The notes under the pieces: generated by a model
Databases searched by the model: none
What the model saw: the letters and a program-made list of their open reading frames with translations, nothing else
What the model was told of the DNA's origin: nothing
Position numbers and translations under genes: made by a program
DNA from: Clostridia bacterium
GTDB lineage: Bacteria; Bacillota; Clostridia; Christensenellales; Borkfalkiaceae
Direction: 5' to 3'
Assembly: GCA_017457345.1 (NCBI GenBank)
Contig: JAFTHR010000003.1
Coordinates: 1 to 6,035 of the forward strand
DNA: 6,035 nucleotides
Shown: in pieces, positions 1-5,500 of the stretch
How the letters are laid out: every line of letters starts with the position of its first letter
How positions within the stretch are numbered: the stretch's first letter is position 1

Positions 1-397
1 CAATCGAGCGTTTCTTATCGTACGTATGTTTCCCGCGGCAAAGCGCCACTTCCGCTTTCACGAGCGAGCCGCTAAAATAGAGTTTGAGCGGCACTAAGGT
101 ATAGCCTTGACGGTTGATTTTTCCCACGATTTTTGCTATCTCCGTTTTATGCAATAATAGTTTTCTATCCCTGCGGGTGTTTTTGGTGGAGAACGCATCC
201 GATTTATCGTATAAGGCGATATGCATATTCTTCACGAACGCTTCGCCGTTTTGGATAAAGCAAAAGGAATCGTTCATATTCACGGCGTTCTCGCGCAACG
301 ATTTAATCTCATTGCCTTCAAGAACAATCCCTGCTTCGAACTTTTCTTCAATGAAATACTCAAACGAAGCCGATTTGTTTATAGCAATTATTTTCAT
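1..397 (-). CDS. smpB: SsrA-binding protein SmpB, partial (C-terminal end outside the window)
   Basis: SmpB binds tmRNA (SsrA) and brings it to stalled ribosomes for trans-translation, which rescues the ribosome and tags the unfinished protein. I read the frame leftward from an ATG at 397-395; 132 codons are visible before the window ends. Recognisable family segments are EAGIVLEGNEIKSLRE (residues 21-36, first strands of the beta-barrel), NTRRDRKLLLHK (73-84), the GYTLVPLKLYF strand (98-108) and VKAEVALCRGKHTYDKK (113-129). Family members are usually about 150-160 residues, so roughly the last 20-25 residues are missing. These form the basic tail that enters the mRNA channel. The start overlaps the rnr stop by 4 nt (ATGA), and AAGGAG lies 5 nt upstream inside the rnr coding end, so the two genes are probably translationally coupled. 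The family assignment is very secure. ssrA often lies close by in related genomes but is not in this window. Confidence 0.96.
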   Translation of the reverse strand, partial: MKIIAINKSASFEYFIEEKFEAGIVLEGNEIKSLRENAVNMNDSFCFIQNGEAFVKNMHIALYDKSDAFSTKNTRRDRKLLLHKTEIAKIVGKINRQGYTLVPLKLYFSGSLVKAEVALCRGKHTYDKKRSI

Positions 398-2511
398 ACC
401 TGCTCCTTGCGTTTTACTTTTTTAATCAGTTCAAATACCGTTCTACGGCGGTAAAAATCCACGTCTATCACGCGAACGATCAGTTCTTCGCCGATTGTGA
501 ACGATTGTGATTTGCCTTTGAGCAAAAACTTTTCGGGGATATATTCAAAAGAGCCTGCCAAACTTTCAATAGGGATGAGCCCCTCCACGGTGTTTTTCAG
601 TTCCACGAACACCCCGAACGATTGCACACCCGAAACCACGCCCGTAAATTCTTGCCCTATGCGTTCACTCATATACATTGCCATATATAACGCGTCTACG
701 TCACGCTCTGCCTCGGCGGCGCGTTTTTCACGGTCGGAAGATTGTTTTGCGGCTATTTCCACGAACGCCTTGTATTTTTCGTTTATATGCCCGTAATTGC
801 CGTGTAAAACCTCTTTTATCACGCGGTGAATACACAAATCGGGATAGCGGCGGATCGGGGAAGTAAAGTGGCAATAACACTCGCTTGCTAGCCCAAAGTG
901 CCCGCAATTTTCTTCCGAATAGCGCGCTTTTTGCATAGAGCGGAGCATCACGCGGTTGAGTACGGAATAGGTGGGCAACTTTTCGGCTGCCGTTAATAAA
1001 TTTTGATAATCGTAGGGGTGCACGTCGTCGGCGTTAAATCTTGCGTTTAAGCCAAGTCCGCGTGCAAAATCACGGAAAGATTCCGCCTTTTCGGGGTTCG
1101 GTTTTTCGTGAACGCGGTAAATGAACGGCGCTTCGATAGACTGCATAAATTCCGCCACCGTTTCGTTAGCGAGCACCATAAACGCTTCGATAATTTGGTG
1201 CGAAAAGGCGCGTTCATAGTTTGGAATAACAATCTCGTCGTTTTCCGTCAACAGAATTTTTGCTTCTTTCACGTCTAGCGTGATAGAGCCGTTCTTTTTT
1301 CTTTTGGCTTGCAAAAGGGTGGTGAGTTCGGCGAACAAAGAAACCGTTTCTTGCAAATCGGCGTACTTTTCCAGAGTTTTTGGATCGCCGTCTAGCATTT
1401 TCGTAATTTCATTGTACGTGGTTTTGTGTTTGGAACGAATTACCCCTTCCACAATTTCTCTATCTTTCACGTTCCCTTTCTTATCCACGTGCATAATGCA
1501 GGAAAGAGTAAGGCGATCTTCCCCTTCGTTTAACGAGCAAATGCCGTTTGAAAGGGCTTTCGGGAGCATAGGGAGTACGCGATCGGGGAAATAAACACTC
1601 GTGCCGCGCTCAAACGCTTCTTTATCAAGCGCGGAATTGCGGCGGACGTAATGGGAAACGTCGGCAATGTGCACGCATAAAAGATAGCCGTTTTGCGTTC
1701 TTTCAAGGGAAATAGCGTCGTCGATATCCCGAGTATCTTCGCCGTCGATTGTAATAACGAGTTGGTCACGGAAATCTCTGCGTTTTGCGATCTCTTTTTC
1801 CGTTATCGGCTCGTTTGCCACGGCGTTTGCTTCCGTTTCAACTTCCTGCGGGAACGTTTCGTTTAAGTTGTAAGAGCGGATGATAGAGAGTTCTTCCGCA
1901 AAAAAATCGTCTTCTTCGCCAAGGACTTCTATAATTCTAGCCTCCGGCATTTTGCCGCGCGGATAGGCGGTGATTTTGGCAACCGCTTTCACGCCGCTAG
2001 GTATTTGTTTGCAGGAGTAGAGCGGGATGAACAGTTCGGTGTTGAACTTAGGATCGTCTGGGGATAGATAGCCTGCGTATTTATCTTTCGTGAACGTGCC
2101 CACAACTTGTGCCGTGCCGCGTTCTAAAATACGGATGACCGCGCAAACGTCTCCCTCTTCGTCTTCCACGCGCTGTGCAAGCACTTTATCGGAGTGGAGT
2201 GCGCCGTTAAGGTATTTTTTAGGCACGAAGAAATCTTCCGGGTACGTTTCTTTATCGTCCGGGAGCAAAAACGCAAAACCGCGTTCGTTGCCGCAAAGCG
2301 TACCGCTTACCAAAGAAAGCATTTTTGCCGTGCCGTATTTGCCGTTCTCGCCTAAAAATAGGCTGCCTTCTTCCACGAGCGCGTCTAAAACGCCCTGAAA
2401 ACGTTTCCGTTCCCTAGGCGGTATATCGAATAATTTAGCAACCTGGTTTAAGGTTAGCGGTTGTGCATCGTCTGTTAAAAAATAGGACAGGACGGCTTCT
2501 TTTGCGCTCAC
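394..2511 (-). CDS. rnr: Ribonuclease R (3'-5' exoribonuclease, RNB/RNase II family)
   Basis: RNase R is a processive hydrolytic 3'-5' exoribonuclease of the cytoplasm. It degrades structured RNA, defective rRNA and non-stop mRNA, the last together with tmRNA-SmpB. The protein has 705 residues. Domain order is a winged-helix-like N-terminus (about 1-60), two cold-shock/OB regions (about 65-130 and 137-200), the RNB catalytic domain (about 248-575) and a C-terminal S1 domain (about 618-698). The catalytic motif IDGEDTRDIDDA at 255-266 supplies the four metal-binding aspartates D256, D262, D264 and D265. HIADVSHYV (281-289) and FTSPIRRYPDLCIHR (549-563), with its active-site arginine, are also intact. 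It is shorter than the E. coli enzyme (813) and B. subtilis (779), and ends in only a short basic stretch (KKVKRKEQV) rather than a long Lys-rich tail. The start is GTG at 2511, supported by AGGAGG with 6-nt spacing. A terminator hairpin lies just upstream, and smpB overlaps the stop. Confidence 0.97.
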   Translation of the reverse strand: MSAKEAVLSYFLTDDAQPLTLNQVAKLFDIPPRERKRFQGVLDALVEEGSLFLGENGKYGTAKMLSLVSGTLCGNERGFAFLLPDDKETYPEDFFVPKKYLNGALHSDKVLAQRVEDEEGDVCAVIRILERGTAQVVGTFTKDKYAGYLSPDDPKFNTELFIPLYSCKQIPSGVKAVAKITAYPRGKMPEARIIEVLGEEDDFFAEELSIIRSYNLNETFPQEVETEANAVANEPITEKEIAKRRDFRDQLVITIDGEDTRDIDDAISLERTQNGYLLCVHIADVSHYVRRNSALDKEAFERGTSVYFPDRVLPMLPKALSNGICSLNEGEDRLTLSCIMHVDKKGNVKDREIVEGVIRSKHKTTYNEITKMLDGDPKTLEKYADLQETVSLFAELTTLLQAKRKKNGSITLDVKEAKILLTENDEIVIPNYERAFSHQIIEAFMVLANETVAEFMQSIEAPFIYRVHEKPNPEKAESFRDFARGLGLNARFNADDVHPYDYQNLLTAAEKLPTYSVLNRVMLRSMQKARYSEENCGHFGLASECYCHFTSPIRRYPDLCIHRVIKEVLHGNYGHINEKYKAFVEIAAKQSSDREKRAAEAERDVDALYMAMYMSERIGQEFTGVVSGVQSFGVFVELKNTVEGLIPIESLAGSFEYIPEKFLLKGKSQSFTIGEELIVRVIDVDFYRRRTVFELIKKVKRKEQV
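403..408 (-). promoter_or_regulatory. Shine-Dalgarno site of smpB, inside the 3' end of rnr
   Basis: On the minus strand the sequence AAGGAG is followed by a 5-nt spacer and the ATG at 397. The site is formed by the last sense codons of rnr (Lys-Glu). Ribosomes finishing rnr therefore arrive at the smpB start, and this site fixes ATG 397 as the start. Confidence 0.8.
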
Positions 2512-2517
2512 CGAGCA

Positions 2518-2523
2518 CCTCCT
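2518..2523 (-). promoter_or_regulatory. Shine-Dalgarno site of rnr, supports a GTG start
   Basis: The minus strand reads AGGAGG, then 6 nt, then GTG at 2511. This perfect anti-16S match at optimal spacing selects the GTG as the start, and no competing in-frame ATG lies nearby. The site begins only about 16 nt after the terminator's T-tract. Confidence 0.85.
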
Positions 2524-2539
2524 AAAGTGAATAGAAGAG

Positions 2540-2569
2540 AAAAAAGGCGGCTTTTATGTGAAAGCCGCC
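2540..2569 (-). terminator. Rho-independent terminator between secG and rnr
   Basis: On the minus strand GGCGGCTTT (2569-2561) and AAAGCCGCC (2554-2546) form a perfect 9-bp stem around a 6-nt loop (CACATA). Six T follow directly (2545-2540). This is a canonical intrinsic terminator about 15 bp after the secG stop. On the opposite strand the hairpin is not followed by a clean T-run, so it is probably directional. Only 28 bp separate it from the rnr start, so rnr expression implies read-through or a promoter upstream of the hairpin. Confidence 0.88.
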
Positions 2570-2583
2570 GTGTTGGTTTTATC

Positions 2584-2898
2584 TTATGCCCAAATGGTTT
2601 CGAGTTGGATAACGTAGAACGCGATAGAGAAAATTGCAAGAACTACTAAACAAATCCAAGTCCATTTTTTCATTTTTGCTTCAATCGATTTGCCTTTGTT
2701 CTTACCAAAGAAGGTATCGCTTGAACCGCCGAGCGCGTCGATACCGCGCGAGTTGCCGGGTTGAAGCAAAACAAGGATGACCGCCGTGATAGCGGATACA
2801 GCCATAAGAATAATCATCGTCACGCTGAGCCCCATATATAAGTTGTATGCGGTGGAGCCGCTCGTGGGGAGAGCAAGTAAATTGACTAATTTCAACAT
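2584..2898 (-). CDS. secG: Preprotein translocase subunit SecG
   Basis: SecG is the small membrane subunit of the SecYEG channel and assists SecA-driven protein export. The signature is the loop between two membrane helices: LLQPGNSRGIDALGGSS (44-60) followed by DTFFGKNKGKS (61-71). The first helix is about 23-45 and the second about 79-98, with a Lys-rich stretch between. I chose ATG 2898 (104 residues) because AGGTG lies 6 nt upstream. The longer reading from GTG 2907 (107 residues) has its start codon inside that Shine-Dalgarno site and no site of its own. Many Bacillota SecG proteins are about 75-80 residues and begin close to the first helix. The ATG at 2835 would give that length (83 residues) but has no visible ribosome binding site. 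The 21-residue N-terminal extension is therefore unusual or an artefact of start choice. A strong promoter precedes the gene and an intrinsic terminator follows it, so it may form its own transcription unit, with read-through into rnr. Confidence 0.93.
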   Translation of the reverse strand: MLKLVNLLALPTSGSTAYNLYMGLSVTMIILMAVSAITAVILVLLQPGNSRGIDALGGSSDTFFGKNKGKSIEAKMKKWTWICLVVLAIFSIAFYVIQLETIWA

Positions 2899-2904
2899 CT
2901 TTTT

Positions 2905-2909
2905 CACCT
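2905..2909 (-). promoter_or_regulatory. Shine-Dalgarno site of secG, decides between ATG 2898 and GTG 2907
   Basis: AGGTG on the minus strand lies 6 nt before ATG 2898. The alternative GTG start at 2907 is part of this same motif, which argues against it as the initiation codon. Confidence 0.65.
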
Positions 2910-2920
2910 ATAATTTCGTT

Positions 2921-2948
2921 TTTACGTGCGTTTACGCCACGTAAACGC
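2921..2948 (-). promoter_or_regulatory. Structured 5' leader of secG with two alternative hairpins
   Basis: In the predicted secG leader, GCGTTTACG (2948-2940) pairs with CGTAAACGC (2936-2928) in a perfect 9-bp stem with a 3-nt loop. The same 5' arm can instead form TTTACGTG (2945-2938) with CACGTAAA (2928-2921), an 8-bp stem with a 9-nt loop. The two stems exclude each other. Neither includes the ribosome binding site and no T-tract follows, so this is not a terminator. It does not match a riboswitch class that I recognise. It may stabilise the mRNA or bind a protein; function is unknown. Confidence 0.5.
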
Positions 2949-2964
2949 GCCAGAATACTTAAAG

Positions 2965-2993
2965 ATTATAGCATACAATCGCAAATATCGCAA
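2965..2993 (-). promoter_or_regulatory. Sigma-A type promoter of secG
   Basis: On the minus strand the -35 box TTGCGA (2993-2988) is separated by exactly 17 nt from a perfect -10 box TATAAT (2970-2965), which carries an extended -10 TGC just upstream. Transcription should start near 2958-2959, giving a leader of about 60 nt before ATG 2898. This is the only near-consensus promoter I saw in the window's intergenic regions. It separates secG-rnr-smpB from the glycolytic genes upstream. Confidence 0.85.
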
Positions 2994-3033
2994 CTGTTTT
3001 TTCTTGCTTTTTCAAAAAATCTTAAAAGATCCG

Positions 3034-4608
3034 TTATTTTACGATTAACGTTTTCCCCGTCATTTCTTTCGGTTGCGGGATATTCATCATATCGAGCAGG
3101 GTGGGGGCAAGGTCGGCAAGTACGCCGCCTTCACGAAGGGACACGTTCTTATATTTTTCCGAAACCAAAATTACGGGTACGGGGTTGGTGGTGTGTTGTG
3201 TGAACGCCGTTTTCCCGTCGTCTGCGATCATCTGATCGGCGTTGCCGTGGTCTGCGGTCACTAACGCGCTACCGCCCATAGCAAGGATTTTATCCGTCAC
3301 CTTTTTCACGCATTCGTCAACGGCGTGCACGGCGCTTACGGCGGCGCTCATCACGCCCGTATGCCCAACCATATCGCAGTTGGCAAAGTTCAAAATCACT
3401 ACGTCATATTCGCCCGTTTCAAGTTCTTCAAGCACCTTTTCTGTCACGGGGTAGGCGCTCATTTCCGGTTGCATATCGTACGTTGCTACCTTCGGGGAAG
3501 GAATTACGATTCGCGTTTCGCCTTCTACCGGCGCTTCTAATTTTGCGTTGAAGAAGAAGGTGACGTGCGCGTATTTTTCCGTTTCGGCAATGTGTAATTG
3601 CTTTTTACCAAGGGTTGCAAGGTATTGGGGAAGAGTGTTCGTAATTTCGTCCGGCGGGAACGCAACGCCCACGTTTTCAAACGAAGAGTCGTATACCGCA
3701 AAACCAACGTACGTGGGCGCAAGGAAACCGGTTTTTCTCTCAAAACCGAGTACTGCCCCCGTCTTTTTATCGGTAAACGGGAAGTTTTCTTGCGAGAACA
3801 TACGCGAAATTTGGCGAGCGCGGTCAGGGCGGAAGTTAAAGCAGATAATGCTATCGCCTTTGCCGATTAACGCCACGGGTTTGCCGTTTTCAGTAAGGTT
3901 GGTGGGTAAAATGAACTCGTCGGTCACGCCGTTTGCATAAGAAGCCTTTGCGGCGTCTTCTGCCGAGCCTTCGAATTGCACGCCCGTGCCGAGTGTGAGC
4001 ATATCGTAGGCTTTTTCTTCTCTATCCCAGTTATTGTCGCGGTCCATTGCGTAGTATCTGCCTGCAACGGAAGCGATTTTACCGAACGAGAGTTCGTTGA
4101 GTTTTGCTTGAAGATCTTTCAAGAAATCCGCGCCGGAAGTGGGGGGAACGTCCCGTCCGTCCGTAAAGGCGTGGATATACACTTGACTCAAGCCTTCGTT
4201 TTTCGCCATTTCCACGAGCGCGTATAAGTGCTCGGTGTGGCTATGCACGCCGCCGGTGGAAACGAGCCCGAATAAGTGCAGGGCTTTGCCGTTATCTTTT
4301 GCCGCGCGCATTGCACGGAGCAGTTCGGCGTTCTTAAAGAATTCGCCGTCCATAATATCCTTCGTAATTTTCGTAAGGTCTTGGTAAACGATTCTGCCGG
4401 CGCCGATATTCAAGTGACCTACTTCGCTATTGCCCATTTGCCCGTCGGGAAGACCAACGGACATACCGCTCGCACCAAGTTGAGCGGAGGGGTAGTTCTT
4501 TTGAAGTTCGTTTACGAACTTGCTGCCGTCTTTGTAAATGGCGTTGCCAACGGTGCTTTCGTTGATACCGTAGCCGTCCATAATAATGATGGCGTAAGGG
4601 GTTTTCAT
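3034..4608 (-). CDS. gpmI: 2,3-bisphosphoglycerate-independent phosphoglycerate mutase
   Basis: This cytoplasmic enzyme interconverts 3-phosphoglycerate and 2-phosphoglycerate in glycolysis through a phosphoserine intermediate at a two-metal (usually Mn) site of the alkaline phosphatase superfamily. The 524 residues are slightly longer than the usual 505-515. Visible active-site elements are D11 in MDGYG, the catalytic Ser61 in GQMGNSEVGHLNIGAGR (56-72), H122 in GGVHSH, DGRDVPP (150-156), GRYYAMDRD (183-191), FRPDRARQ with R260 and R263, K345 in AETEKYAHVTFFFN, D412 and H416 in CDMVGHTG, D453 and H454 in TADHGNAD, and H472. All expected metal ligands are present. AAGGAG lies 6 nt before ATG 4608. 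The gene follows tpiA by 23 bp and surely shares its transcript. Two positions look atypical: HIAETEKY where RIAETEKY is common, and AK where many homologues have GG after FFFN. Confidence 0.98.
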   Translation of the reverse strand: MKTPYAIIIMDGYGINESTVGNAIYKDGSKFVNELQKNYPSAQLGASGMSVGLPDGQMGNSEVGHLNIGAGRIVYQDLTKITKDIMDGEFFKNAELLRAMRAAKDNGKALHLFGLVSTGGVHSHTEHLYALVEMAKNEGLSQVYIHAFTDGRDVPPTSGADFLKDLQAKLNELSFGKIASVAGRYYAMDRDNNWDREEKAYDMLTLGTGVQFEGSAEDAAKASYANGVTDEFILPTNLTENGKPVALIGKGDSIICFNFRPDRARQISRMFSQENFPFTDKKTGAVLGFERKTGFLAPTYVGFAVYDSSFENVGVAFPPDEITNTLPQYLATLGKKQLHIAETEKYAHVTFFFNAKLEAPVEGETRIVIPSPKVATYDMQPEMSAYPVTEKVLEELETGEYDVVILNFANCDMVGHTGVMSAAVSAVHAVDECVKKVTDKILAMGGSALVTADHGNADQMIADDGKTAFTQHTTNPVPVILVSEKYKNVSLREGGVLADLAPTLLDMMNIPQPKEMTGKTLIVK

Positions 4609-4631
4609 AACGTTCTCCTTTTTTTTGGGAA

Positions 4632-5378
4632 TTACTTATCGTAGTTAACGATAGCCGCAAAGTCGGGTGCTTTCAAGGACGCGCCACCGATAAGGCCGCC
4701 GTCGATGTCTTCTTTTGCCATCAATTCTTTGCAGTTGCCTGCGTTCATGCTACCGCCGTATTGAATGCGGAGTTTTGCCGCGCATTTCGGGCAGAACATT
4801 TCGCCAACCGTTTTACGGATAAACGCGATCGTTTCGTTTGCTTGATCGGCAGTAGCGGTTTTGCCTGTACCGATAGCCCAAACGGGTTCGTATGCGATAA
4901 CGATTTTGGTGATGTCTTCAATGCCTTTCAACCCTTCGTGGATTTGAGTAGCCAACACTTCTTCCGTTTTGCCCGTTTCTCTTTCTTCAAGGGATTCACC
5001 GATACATACGATAGGGGTTAAGCCAGCGTTGAGAGCGGTGAGCGTTCTCTTGTTTACCGTTTCATCCGTTTCGCCGAAGTATTGGCGGCGTTCGCTATGA
5101 CCGATAATCACGTATTCCACGCCGTATTCAAGGAGCATAGCCGCCGAAATTTCGCCGGTGTAAGCGCCTTTTTCTGCGAAGTGTACGTTTTCTGCGCCAA
5201 GGCGGATGTTCGTACCTTTCAACGCTTCCGAAACTGCGGGGATGTCGATAGCGGGTACGCAAACCACCACGTCGCACGAAGCGTCTTTCACAAGGGGAGC
5301 AATGGCGTTTACAAGCGCAACGCCTTCTTTTGCCGTATTGTTCATCTTCCAGTTTCCTGCAATAATAGCCTTTCTCAT
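4632..5378 (-). CDS. tpiA: Triosephosphate isomerase
   Basis: TpiA interconverts dihydroxyacetone phosphate and glyceraldehyde 3-phosphate; it is a dimeric TIM barrel in the cytoplasm. The length of 248 residues is normal. Active-site residues are intact: N9 and K11 in AGNWKMN, H94 in IIGHSERRQYFGE, E164 in AYEPVWAIGTGK with the mobile phosphate-gripping loop 6 (about 165-175), YGGS (207-210) in loop 7 and GGLIGGASL (227-235) in loop 8. An unusual feature is a C-x2-C pair (CPKC, 196-199) in the helix before the RIQYGGS strand. ATG 5378 has AGGAG 10 nt upstream, a longish spacer. The gene lies 122 bp downstream of pgk and 23 bp upstream of gpmI, and the three act in the same stretch of glycolysis. 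Confidence 0.98.
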   Translation of the reverse strand: MRKAIIAGNWKMNNTAKEGVALVNAIAPLVKDASCDVVVCVPAIDIPAVSEALKGTNIRLGAENVHFAEKGAYTGEISAAMLLEYGVEYVIIGHSERRQYFGETDETVNKRTLTALNAGLTPIVCIGESLEERETGKTEEVLATQIHEGLKGIEDITKIVIAYEPVWAIGTGKTATADQANETIAFIRKTVGEMFCPKCAAKLRIQYGGSMNAGNCKELMAKEDIDGGLIGGASLKAPDFAAIVNYDK

Positions 5379-5462
5379 AATGTTTATTCTCCTGTTTTCT
5401 ATCTAAGTTTTTCGTTTTATTCGCATAGCGAAAGCCACGCGCTAGTTGGTTTATTCGTTAGG

Positions 5463-5488
5463 AAAGGGCGAACGCTCGTCCGCCCTTT
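5463..5488 (-). promoter_or_regulatory. Intercistronic stem-loop between pgk and tpiA
   Basis: On the minus strand AAAGGGCGGAC and GTTCGCCCTTT form an 11-bp stem (10 Watson-Crick pairs plus one G-U) closed by a GAGC tetraloop. It starts 12 nt after the pgk stop. No T-tract follows on either strand, so it is not a standard intrinsic terminator. It may protect the pgk mRNA 3' end or mark a processing site that sets Pgk and TpiA levels apart. A smaller 5-bp palindrome (5420-5432) lies nearer tpiA. The rest of the 122-bp gap is A-rich on the coding strand, and I see no convincing promoter in it. Confidence 0.55.
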
Positions 5489-5500
5489 GGTTGAACATAA

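Noticed and set aside
114..425. Open reading frames on the + strand opposite smpB and the rnr end
   Set aside because: They lie antisense to clearly recognised genes, lack recognisable motifs and have no ribosome binding sites worth noting. They are shadows of the real coding frames.
496..515. Short tandem repeat cgattgtgaa/cgattgtgat in rnr
   Set aside because: It is two copies of about 9 bases within the conserved S1-domain coding region and is explained by the protein sequence; no array or mobile structure surrounds it.
2580..2690. Promoter-like hexamers within the secG 3' end (for example TTGCAA with TACGTT at 17 nt on the minus strand)
   Set aside because: Only about half of the -10 positions match and such pairs are frequent by chance, so I do not call an internal rnr promoter.
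2905..2907. GTG at 2907 as the secG start
   Set aside because: It lies inside the AGGTG that serves ATG 2898 and has no upstream ribosome binding site of its own.
3014..3032. Possible terminator after gpmI: short A/T stem (ATCT/AGAT) followed by six T on the minus strand
   Set aside because: Only 4 Watson-Crick pairs plus two possible G-U pairs, nearly all A/T, so the stem is too weak to call. The gpmI transcript may still end here by another mechanism.
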